Positions 34,136 through 41,810 of a DNA stretch of 51,055 bases are shown piece by piece (position 1 is the stretch's first letter; the number at the start of each line of letters is the position of its first letter). This DNA comes from Constrictibacter sp. MBR-5 (GTDB lineage: Bacteria; Pseudomonadota; Alphaproteobacteria; JAJUGE01): NCBI RefSeq assembly GCF_040549485.1, contig NZ_JBEPTK010000022.1:1-51055 (forward strand). The letters are read 5' to 3'. Under the pieces are notes generated by a model. That model had not been told where the DNA came from and made no database searches. It saw only the letters and a list, made by a program, of their open reading frames with translations. The position numbers were made by a program, and so were the translations under genes.

Positions 34136-34164
34136 TCTACCCTCGGGCTTGACCCGAGGGTAGA
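34136..34164. repeat. Inserted 29-bp palindrome, copy 1
   Basis: Arms TCTACCCTCGGG and CCCGAGGGTAGA flank a CTTGA centre, a perfect 12-bp stem. It interrupts the IS630 transposase codons between VVGL and DPPAHAIVLS, where intact transposases run on with only one or two residues. Confidence 0.8.
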
Positions 34165-34480
34165 CCCGCCGGCCCACGCGATCGTCCTCTCCGTCGACGA
34201 GAAGAGCCAGATCCAGGCCCTCGTCCGCACCTAGCCCGGCCTGCCCATGAAGAAGGGACGCGCCGGCACCATGACGCACGACTACAAGCGCCATGGCACC
34301 ACGACCCTGTTCGCCGCGCTGAACGTCCTGGACGGAACCGTCGTCGCCCGGAACATGCAGCGCCACCGCCACCAGGAGTTCATCCGCTTCCTCAATGCCG
34401 TCGAGGTCGCCGTGCCAACGGACAGGAGCGTTCACGCCATCCTCGACAACTACGCCGCGCACAAGCATCCGAAGAGCCTG

Positions 34481-34501
34481 CCCTCGGGCTTGACCCGAGG
34501 G
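34481..34501. repeat. Inserted palindrome, copy 2
   Basis: CCCTCGGG, CTTGA, CCCGAGGG has the same core as copy 1. It sits in about 26 extra bases between codons for AAHKHPK and VRAWLDRH of the same transposase and shifts its frame. Confidence 0.8.
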
Positions 34502-34948
34502 TCCGCGCCTGGCTCGACCGCCACCCGCGCTGGACCTTCCATTTCGTGCCGACCTCCTCCTCCTGGCTCAATGCCGTCGAGGGCTTACTCGCCAAACTCT
34601 CCAGGCGAAGGCTCCAACGCGGCGTCTTCCACTCCGTCGTCGACCTCCAGGCCGCCATCAACCGCTTCGTGCGCGAGCACAACACCTGAACCCAAGCCCT
34701 TCACCTGGACCACCGATCCCGACGCGATCATCGCCGCCGTCAGGCGCGGGCATCAAACGTTGGATTCGAACCACTCTCATGTCCGCCATTACCGGATGCA
34801 GGCGCGTGAATTCGTGGCTTGCGCGCAAGCGCTTGCTCGTGCTCTTCCGGGCAGGGCAGGAGGCGCGGTCGTCGAAACGACGGCTGATCTACTCTGATGC
34901 GCGGGTCGGAACCGCATGACCTTTGGTACGTCGCGGAGCTGCCTCGGT

Positions 34949-35900
34949 CTAGCAGCCTGCGTCCGATCGTTGATCCGGCAGATAGTGGATGCGAGGGTTC
35001 TCCTGACCGCGACCGCGCCCCCAGCATTGCCCGGAAAGAGCGTGTCGGATGGTTCGCTGGCGCCTCCCTTGGATGCGGCCACGCTTTGCCCGATCAGCCT
35101 GCCGGCATCGCCTGCCGAGCGATGGCCAGACGAAGCCGGTGAGTTCGCGGGCGATCGCGGTGGTGATTACATTGGCCGGCTCGCCGGTCTGCGCGAGCCT
35201 GCGATAGCGCGTGCACAACCGAACCTGCCCCTTCCAGGCGATGTCGCGGATCAGCTTGGGTTGGTTCTCCTGCCGCAGCAGCAACTCGCGGCTGAGCCGC
35301 GCCGGCAAGCGATAGCTCCAGGCCGCCTCGATCAAGAGCCGGCGGGCGGCTCCGTTGCCGGCCTTGGTGATGCCGCCGCGCCTGACGTTCGCGCCGCTCG
35401 AATGTTCGGACGGCACCAGCCCGAGATAAGCCATCAACTGGCGCGGATCGGCGAAGCGCGAGAGGTCGCCCAGTTCGGCAATCAGCGTCGCCGCATTGAC
35501 CAGCGCCATGCCGCGCATCGTCTGCAGCGCCGCCACGACGGAGGCCAGGGTCCAGTCCGGAAGCATCGTCTCGATCTGTACGGTCAGCCGATCACAGTGC
35601 GTCTCGGCAGCTTCAACTGCCGCGATGTAATCTTCCAGCACGAGGTGATGCACCGCCTGCTCGAACTCGATCCCTGCCAGCCAACGACGATGCATCTTGG
35701 TCCAGGCCGGCCGACCATAGTGGCATCCCTGGCGCAGCAAAAATCCCGAGAGTTGCTGACGTGCTCGCCGCAGGCTGTGCACCGCGTCGAGCCGCGCACG
35801 GACGAGATCGCACCTCGCCCCGGTGGCCGCTCTCCGCCAACGCCACAACGATGCTCTCCTTGTGAACATCAAGCCCGACGTAGGTGATACGATCCGCCAT
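34949..35900 (-). pseudogene. IS110-family transposase with internal deletion
   Basis: It starts MADRITYVGLDVHKESIVVA at 35900, the first Asp of the DEDD catalytic domain. It then jumps out of frame to DLVRARLDAVHSLRRARQQL, FLLRQGCHYGRPAWTKMHRR and the C-terminal TMRGMALVNAATLIAELGD... LMAYLGLVPSEHSSG, with AARRLLIEAAWSY containing the C-terminal Ser-domain region. About 95 residues of the catalytic domain are missing relative to intact relatives. It is therefore a deletion derivative, not a point-mutated copy. Confidence 0.8.
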
Positions 35901-36046
35901 GACCCGTCTCCCGATGCATGAGGCTGGGCACCGGCCTATCCGGCGCAGCCCTCGTTACCTGCATACTGTGAGACGGGTCGCCCGTACTCAGGCGGACATG
36001 TGGTCTAGTATGTGCCAACATGAAAAAATTAGGTGGAGGGATCCTA

Positions 36047-38308
36047 GTGACCTTGCATCGCCCTACCTCGCCCACTGCCCTCTTCCCCGCCTTCACCATT
36101 GCTATGTGTTTGGTGGCACCATCGTTGGCCGCAGAAGAGCTCCCGCATTTTTTTTCAAATCTGGACGGCTGCGATGGTTCGTACGCCGCGACGCCAGATG
36201 GCGCCGGCGGCTGGATTGCAGTAGGAGGGCAGGATCGCGCCGACCCTGCGCATAAAGCAGCTCTGATGCGCCGCGAGGATAGCGGCGGCTCAACTATTTT
36301 CGAGCGCCATGTCATGGCACGAGGCGCAGAACGTGCGGTCGTCTACGACGTGCTTCGTCTTCCCGACGGCGATCATGTTGCGGCCGTCTGGGCCCGCCCC
36401 CAAGGCGCAGCAGCGGACGACTGCTTTGTGTTGCGCTTCCGCGCCGACGGCAGCGAAGCATGGCAGGCGTTCCAGGGCGGCGACGACCATGAGAGGTGCT
36501 ATTTCGCCCAACAACTCCCATCGGGCCGCCTAATAGTGGGTGGACGCTACGAGCGGCTTGGCTCGCCCTGTCAGGGACCGGTTCAGGCCGCTGTGCGGGA
36601 GGTCGATAAGACCAGTGGCACTGCGACCGGCGCACCACGCTATGCGCAGGCAGCGGGGGCGCTACGCAGTGCCTTCCAGAGCGCCGTCACAGTGCTGGAC
36701 GGATCGACAACTTTTGTAAGCTGGGCAACCGACCAAGCTCGCGGCGACAACGACGCTCGCGCCGTGCGGATCGCCAGCGACGGGCGGCGCGCATCGGACC
36801 GACGCTGGGGCGCGACCGGAAACTACATCGCGTACCGCGTCGTCGCTCGACCATCCGGCGGCGTAATCCCGTTCGGCAGTGCAATGCTGATCGAGGACGA
36901 GCCAACCCGCGGGCTCGCCGCCGCGATTGACGGAGACCGCCGGCAGGTCTGGCTACGGACGTTCCAGGATGACGACGGGGGCGACGATCGATTCTACGGA
37001 GGCGCTATCGGCCGAGATATAGGAATTCTGGCGGTCGGCACTAGCTCGGCAAGCACGATTTCGCCCCGTCACGGCTGGCGAGTGGAGCTCGACCCGGGGG
37101 GTGATTTACGCAAAGGCCGCGTGGTGAGCCTGTTGACTTCCGGTTCGCAGTACGTCGCGCGCTGGCTGCGCGACGGGGAGTTGCGTGTGGTCGGCACCGT
37201 ACGGCCGAGCGGGCGCGGCGAGGATGACGCTTGGGTGGTTCGCCTCTCTGGCAGGGTGCCAGCGGCGGTCTCAGATCACGCTTCGATACCCCTGCCTGCT
37301 AAATTCGCAACCCAGGACCGGAGCGATCTTGGACAGGATCTAGGTCGACTCAATGTCACTCGGCCGACCGTGACGGCGGGCCAACTCAACCCGTCCGAGA
37401 TTCGCCTTTTCACGTTCACTCTGGCTAAGGGCGAACGGGTGGAGATAACGCTGATCCCATCAGATCGCGATGCCGACCTCGTCGTCGTGCCGTCTAAGGG
37501 TGTGCCCGTCGGTTCCTGGGGTGGCAATCAGGCGGCGGAACTAGTCGTGGTCGATTTGGCCGCCGGTCAGCATGCCATCCAGGTTGTCGGCGGCGCGAAC
37601 CCGACGGGGTTCCGTCTATCGGTTCGAATCGGCTCACAGCTGCGGCCCACTCCGGAGGTGCTCGCCCTTGAGGCGAGTTGGGATGATGAAGTTCGTCGGC
37701 TGACCGAGCGTGGTCTCGAACTACTGGGCTATGACACCGGGATGGTCGACGGGATCTTCACCGCCGCAACTCGTAAGGCCATCGCAGCTTTCCAGGCTAG
37801 CCTGAACGCCGCTCCAATCGGCTGGCTGAGTGATCGCGAGCGTCTGATGCTCGCCGTCGCAGCGGCCGAGGTTGCCGCCGAATTGGCCGATGCTGCAGCA
37901 GCACGGGCGGTAGCCGCGGCTGCCGGTCCGTTCGCGGCTGTGGCGGAAGCCGACGAAGGGTTCACGAAAGGTGAGTTCGGAGGCGATATGGTGCATGCCG
38001 TTGGAAAATTATCTGACGGAGCGACTTACCAAGGCCAGTGGCGTCAAAGCAATTTCACCCTACAGCCGGACGGGTTCGGCGCCCGCCTTGAGAAAGACCG
38101 GGAATTGGCTGGCGAGTTCGCGAAGGGGGAGTTGAGCGGCTACGGTGTGCTGCGCGTGAAGGGCGCTGTAGAACTCACCGGCGAGTGGCGAGCGCAGGGC
38201 ACCACGTCCGTTCCGTATGGTTACGTGCTTCAGACATTATCCTCAACCCCGACCGGAGGTTTCTGGACTGACGCTGTGACAGGCAAGCCGGAACGGGCCA
38301 TTCCCTAG
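36047..38308 (+). CDS. Secreted propeller/PPC/peptidoglycan-binding/MORN protein
   Basis: The start is GTG at 36047, with GGTGGAGG seven bases upstream; the in-frame ATG at 36020 lacks an SD and only lengthens the leader. The leader TLHRPTSPTALFPAFTIAMC... ending SLAAEE is a signal peptide. About residues 30-400 contain repeated WIAVGG/LIVGGRY-type strands with alternating DGxxxW motifs, suggesting a beta-propeller. About 440-535 is a pre-peptidase C-terminal domain (RLFTFTLAKGERVEITLIPS). LLGYDTGMVDGIFTAATRKA is a PG_binding_1 motif. The end has MORN-like units (GATYQGQWRQSNF, AGEFAKGELSGYGVL). It is an envelope or periplasmic protein of unknown function. Its TAG stop is the CTAG target of the adjacent IS1182 element; before that insertion it ended convergently with pbpC. 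Confidence 0.78.
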   Translation: MTLHRPTSPTALFPAFTIAMCLVAPSLAAEELPHFFSNLDGCDGSYAATPDGAGGWIAVGGQDRADPAHKAALMRREDSGGSTIFERHVMARGAERAVVYDVLRLPDGDHVAAVWARPQGAAADDCFVLRFRADGSEAWQAFQGGDDHERCYFAQQLPSGRLIVGGRYERLGSPCQGPVQAAVREVDKTSGTATGAPRYAQAAGALRSAFQSAVTVLDGSTTFVSWATDQARGDNDARAVRIASDGRRASDRRWGATGNYIAYRVVARPSGGVIPFGSAMLIEDEPTRGLAAAIDGDRRQVWLRTFQDDDGGDDRFYGGAIGRDIGILAVGTSSASTISPRHGWRVELDPGGDLRKGRVVSLLTSGSQYVARWLRDGELRVVGTVRPSGRGEDDAWVVRLSGRVPAAVSDHASIPLPAKFATQDRSDLGQDLGRLNVTRPTVTAGQLNPSEIRLFTFTLAKGERVEITLIPSDRDADLVVVPSKGVPVGSWGGNQAAELVVVDLAAGQHAIQVVGGANPTGFRLSVRIGSQLRPTPEVLALEASWDDEVRRLTERGLELLGYDTGMVDGIFTAATRKAIAAFQASLNAAPIGWLSDRERLMLAVAAAEVAAELADAAAARAVAAAAGPFAAVAEADEGFTKGEFGGDMVHAVGKLSDGATYQGQWRQSNFTLQPDGFGARLEKDRELAGEFAKGELSGYGVLRVKGAVELTGEWRAQGTTSVPYGYVLQTLSSTPTGGFWTDAVTGKPERAIP

Positions 38309-39770
38309 CAGGCTGTTGAAAAACCCGATGACCGGCGCCGGTTGGGCATGATTCACTCGGTCGTGCCGATGACCGGGAGAGGGATCGATGCGGGGTGGGG
38401 ATAGCCGGTCTGGGGAGCTGTTCTCTTACGTCGACCTCGAGGCGCGGGTCCGTCGAGACCATCCGCTTCGGGCAATCCGCGAGATCGCGAATGCGGCTTT
38501 GGAGACGCTGAGCGGCGACTTTGCGGTGCTCTATTCAGGGCTGGGCCGTCCGTCGATCGCGCCGGAGCGTCTGCTGCGGGCGATGCTGCTGCAGGCCTTC
38601 TACTCGCTCCGCTCGGAGCGCCAGCTGATGGAGCGGCTGGAGTACGACCTGCTGTTCCGCTGGTTCGTCGGGCTCGGCGTGGACGATGCGGTGTGGGACC
38701 ACTCCACCTTCTCCAAGAACCGCGACCGGCTGCTGGAGGGCGGCATCGCCGCGCGGTTCCTGGCGGCGGTGCTGGCACAGCCGCGGGTCAGGCGGTTGCT
38801 GTCGAGCGAGCACTTCTCGGTCGACGGCACGCTGATCGAGGCCTGGGCCTCGCTCAAGAGCTTCAAGCCGAAGGATCCCGGGGACAGTCCGCCGGAGGGT
38901 GACGGCGGTGCCGGTGGCCGCAACGCGACGGTCGACTTCAAGGGCCGGAAGCGCTCGAACGAAGCGCATGCCAGCACCAGCGACCCCGACGCCCTGCTGT
39001 ATCGCAAGGGCCCCGGGATGGAAGCCAGGCTGTGCTTCGTCGGCCACGGCCTGATGGAGAACCGTTCCGGACTGATCGTCGACACCCCTGACGAAGGTCT
39101 CCGGCCATGCCGAGCGGCTGGCGGCGCTGGAGATGATCGAGGCGCGCGGCGACCGGCCGCGGGCGCTCACGCTGGGCGCCGACAAGGGATACGACACCAA
39201 GGACTTCGTGATGGAGCTGCGCGAGATGAACGTGCGCCCGCACGTCGCGCAGAACACCAGATCGAGGAGGCCTTCGGCTGGATCAAGACGGTCGCCGGCC
39301 TGCGCAAGGCCCGCTTCCGCGGTCGCGCCCGCGTCGACCTGGCCTTCACCTTCGCGGCCGCCGCCTACAACCTGGTGCGGCTGCCCAAGCTGCTGGCTGG
39401 AGCCTCGCCCTGACTGCCGCGATGGGGACCGCGCCGATGGGCTGCCGGCTCATCGGCCAGTGGCGGATCGTCGAAGCCGACCTCTGGGATGACGACTATC
39501 TCGACCTGGTCGCGCTCGCGCCGGCGACCCTGATCATCGAGCCCAACGGCCATGGCGAGATCGCCTTCGGGGCCATGCAGGCCGGTCTCGACCTCGAATA
39601 CGCGCCGTCCATGGTCTTCTTCACCTGGGCCGGGTTCGACGAGATGGACGAGGTCACCGGCTCCGGAGTGGCGAACGGCTCGACCACCCCTCGATCGAAA
39701 TCGATTTCACCTACCACCTCGGCGACGAGGCCGTCCTCAAAGCTGTCCAGGCGACTTCTTCAACAGTCTG
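38309..39770 (+). mobile_element. IS1182-family element with 4-bp CTAG target duplication
   Basis: Terminal repeats CAGGCTGTTGAA (left, 38309) and TTCAACAGTCTG (right, ending 39770) are inverted copies. CTAG flanks both sides (38305-38308 and 39771-39774), the palindromic 4-bp target typical of IS1182. It carries a broken transposase and a broken passenger gene. Length is 1462 bp. Confidence 0.88.
38388..39413 (+). pseudogene. IS1182-type DDE transposase, frameshifted and deleted
   Basis: The N-terminal DUF772-type domain (FSYVDLEARVRRDHPLRAIR, LLRAMLLQAFYSLRSERQLM) and catalytic start (HFSVDGTLIEAWASLKSF) read normally to LMENRSGLIVDT. A frame change near 39090 leads to HAERLAALEMIEARGDRPRA in another frame. 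Near 39258 about 25 codons between HVAQNT and IEEAFGWIKTVAGLRK are missing and the frame returns. The product is not functional. Confidence 0.85.
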
Positions 39771-39773
39771 CTA
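39422..39773 (+). pseudogene. Passenger gene of the IS1182 element (unknown protein)
   Basis: MGCRLIGQWRIVEADLWDDD and FFTWAGFDEMDEVTGSG match a short protein often found downstream of transposases in alphaproteobacterial elements. After about 39680 the frame shifts by one and the expected end (EIDFTYHLGDEAVLKA) reads to a TAG at 39771-39773, i.e. in the target duplication. The role is unknown. Confidence 0.65.
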
Positions 39774-41807
39774 GCGGGATGCAGCGCCAAGCCAGATATT
39801 AATGCTGTCCGATTGGCCGGAGCCATCGACTACTTCCAAGCGGATCGCCCCACTAACCGAAGGGTGCCAAACCCGCTCGGCATCTGTGGATGCAGGCCCG
39901 AGAGGATCCCCATCGACCAACCAGCGATAGGGGGGCCGGCCGCCATGTGCCCGCAAATTGACACCACGCTGTGCTCCTGTGAGCTCGGCGCCATCAAATG
40001 GCATGTCGATGATGGGACGCTCTGGCGACGAGCTTGGCGTGAATCGAACGAGGCGCGTTGGCAGATTGCCACGGGTGGTCAGCACACTTCCCTCCAGCGG
40101 AGGGCCCGCTGGATCCGCTACCGGATAGGGAAGCAGGTCAAATATCCGGAAAAGCAGAGGCGCTGCTGTCGATCGGCCAACGTGCCCTACCATCGCCGCG
40201 GCATCCGGGCGGCCGGTCCATACTCCAACGGTATGGTCCGCGTCGAAACCAATGGCCCATGCATCCCGCAACCCCGCCGAAGTCCCGGTTTTATATGCAA
40301 CCCGACGACGACCGCCAATCTGCGTCGCGGCCGGTCCATCGGGTGGGCGCATGTCTGCGAGGATGTTCGCAACGGCCCACGAGGCTTCTGGCGAAAGCAG
40401 AGGGTAAGCAGCGGCCGTTGGTTCGTCAGGCATGTAGCGTAGCGGCTGGAGAAGACCACGGTTCGGAAGCGCCGCGTACAGGGTGACGAGATCGGTTAAA
40501 CTGATGCCGCAGCCGCCCACCGCGACCGCGAGGCCCGCGTCCGCATCGAGCTGCGGCAATCGCAGCGGCGTCCCTGCCGCCCGGAGACGCGCGAGTAATC
40601 GCTGCGGCCCTAACGCATCAAGAATGGCGACAGCAGTGGTATTCAGCGACCGTAGCAGTGCATCATGAACCGATACCGGTCCGCCGAAGCCCGGTTCGAA
40701 ATTGCTGGGTGCGTAGCGCCCGTAGCGGACCTGACTGTCATCAACCAAGGTGTCGGGGTGAACTAGCAGTGTCTCAAAAGCGAGACCATAGATGAATGGC
40801 TTGATCGTGGAGCCGGGCGACCGGATCGCACGGCTGAAGTCAAACGCGCCGGCCCGAGCGGCATCGGCGACATCTGTGGATCCGATATGGGCAATCACCG
40901 CTCGGTCGCTATTGCGGACCACAATGGCGGCGAGATTCGCAGCCGGGTCGAGGGCACCACGGTATGCCGCAACACGCCGCTCGATCTCTCGCTGTAGCAC
41001 ACCATTAATCGTCGTGTGAACCGGGCCGGTGACCTTGGCCTGATGGTGGAATGCGGCTGTGAGATGCGGAGCGAGGGCCGCCATCGGACGACGGGCAACC
41101 GGCACTGGCTCACGACGAGCGGCGGCCGCGTGTTCCCTGCTCAGTATGCCCGACCGAACCATGCGATCGAGTACCCGGTCGCGCCCTGCGCGCGCAGCCT
41201 CTGGACGACGATCGGGCCGGCGCCCGGGCGCTTGCGGTAACGCAACTAGAAGCGCCGCCTCGCCGGCGGTGAGATGCTTTGGTTCCTTGCCGAAATAGGC
41301 TAGCGATGCCGCACGCACTCCCTCCAGATTACCGCCGAACGGGGCTAGCCGAAGGTATAGCTTTAGAATTCCGGACTTGCCATAGCGCCGTTCGAGAGCG
41401 ATGGCCGATCTCATTTGTCGAAGCTTTTCTACCAATGATCGCTCCCCACCCTGATCGAGGAGCCGCACGGTCTGCATCGAAATCGTGGATGCGCCGGAAA
41501 CAACTCGACCATGCAGCACAAACTGCCACCCGGCACGCACCAAAGCGATTGGATCAATGCCTGGATGAACATAAAACCGGCGATCCTCATAGCCGACTAG
41601 CATGTCCAAGTAGAGTGGCGAGACTTGGTCAAGATCCACCGGCAAGCGCCAGTATCCGTCCTGTGTGCCGAACGCACGCAGGAGCTCCCCGTCCGCACCT
41701 CTGACTTCACCGGAGACATCTCGCGCACGGTCGAGGTTTGGCGCAACCCCGCTACAGAACCACAGGGTGCCGACCCCGACACCGATCAAGGTCAGAATGT
41801 AGCGCAC
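39771..41807 (-). CDS. pbpC: Penicillin-binding protein 1C
   Basis: A bifunctional peptidoglycan synthase, 678 residues, anchored by MRYILTLIGVGVGTLWFCSG. The glycosyltransferase family 51 domain has GYEDRRFYVHPGIDP (catalytic Glu of EDxxFxxHxG), VSGASTISMQTVRLL and RKLRQMRSA-like KLRQMRSAIALERRYGK. The transpeptidase has the nucleophile SxxK in SPGSTIKPFIYG, SxN-type RSLNTTAVA and KTG in VAYKTGTSAG. A C-terminal BiPBP-type domain (GGRPPYRWLVDGDPLG) follows. It starts three bases after the alpha-2-macroglobulin gene, the usual pairing in bacteria. Its stop TAG lies in the CTAG duplicated by the IS1182 insertion. Confidence 0.93.
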   Translation of the reverse strand: MRYILTLIGVGVGTLWFCSGVAPNLDRARDVSGEVRGADGELLRAFGTQDGYWRLPVDLDQVSPLYLDMLVGYEDRRFYVHPGIDPIALVRAGWQFVLHGRVVSGASTISMQTVRLLDQGGERSLVEKLRQMRSAIALERRYGKSGILKLYLRLAPFGGNLEGVRAASLAYFGKEPKHLTAGEAALLVALPQAPGRRPDRRPEAARAGRDRVLDRMVRSGILSREHAAAARREPVPVARRPMAALAPHLTAAFHHQAKVTGPVHTTINGVLQREIERRVAAYRGALDPAANLAAIVVRNSDRAVIAHIGSTDVADAARAGAFDFSRAIRSPGSTIKPFIYGLAFETLLVHPDTLVDDSQVRYGRYAPSNFEPGFGGPVSVHDALLRSLNTTAVAILDALGPQRLLARLRAAGTPLRLPQLDADAGLAVAVGGCGISLTDLVTLYAALPNRGLLQPLRYMPDEPTAAAYPLLSPEASWAVANILADMRPPDGPAATQIGGRRRVAYKTGTSAGLRDAWAIGFDADHTVGVWTGRPDAAAMVGHVGRSTAAPLLFRIFDLLPYPVADPAGPPLEGSVLTTRGNLPTRLVRFTPSSSPERPIIDMPFDGAELTGAQRGVNLRAHGGRPPYRWLVDGDPLGPASTDAERVWHPSVSGAIRLEVVDGSGQSDSINIWLGAASR

Positions 41808-41810
41808 ACA

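Larger units (their letters stand above)
33688..34690 (+). pseudogene. IS630-family transposase, broken
   Basis: The first part gives an HTH (IMRRTGKSKPCVWRWQARFM, WTGAMMAKVAGISVSSVQRI) up to about 34135. The DDE part continues as VLSVDEKSQIQAL, then, after an in-frame TAG (near 34232), MKKGRAGTMTHDYKRHGTTT, AILDNYAAHKHPK and, in a further frame, WTFHFVPTSSSWLNAVEGLL and FVREHNT. Breaks come from two palindrome insertions (near 34136 and 34475-34501) and the stop. Codon-level similarity to intact copies is otherwise high. Confidence 0.8.
33590..34775 (+). mobile_element. Degenerate IS630-family element
   Basis: Imperfect terminal inverted repeats AGTGGTTAGAACCTGACG (33590-33607) and, inverted, AGTGGTTCGAATCCAACG (34775-34758) bound an IS630-type transposase region. 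A TA lies at the left junction as expected for IS630; the right TA is not preserved. The element carries two inserted palindromes and several stops, so it is immobile by itself. Confidence 0.75.
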
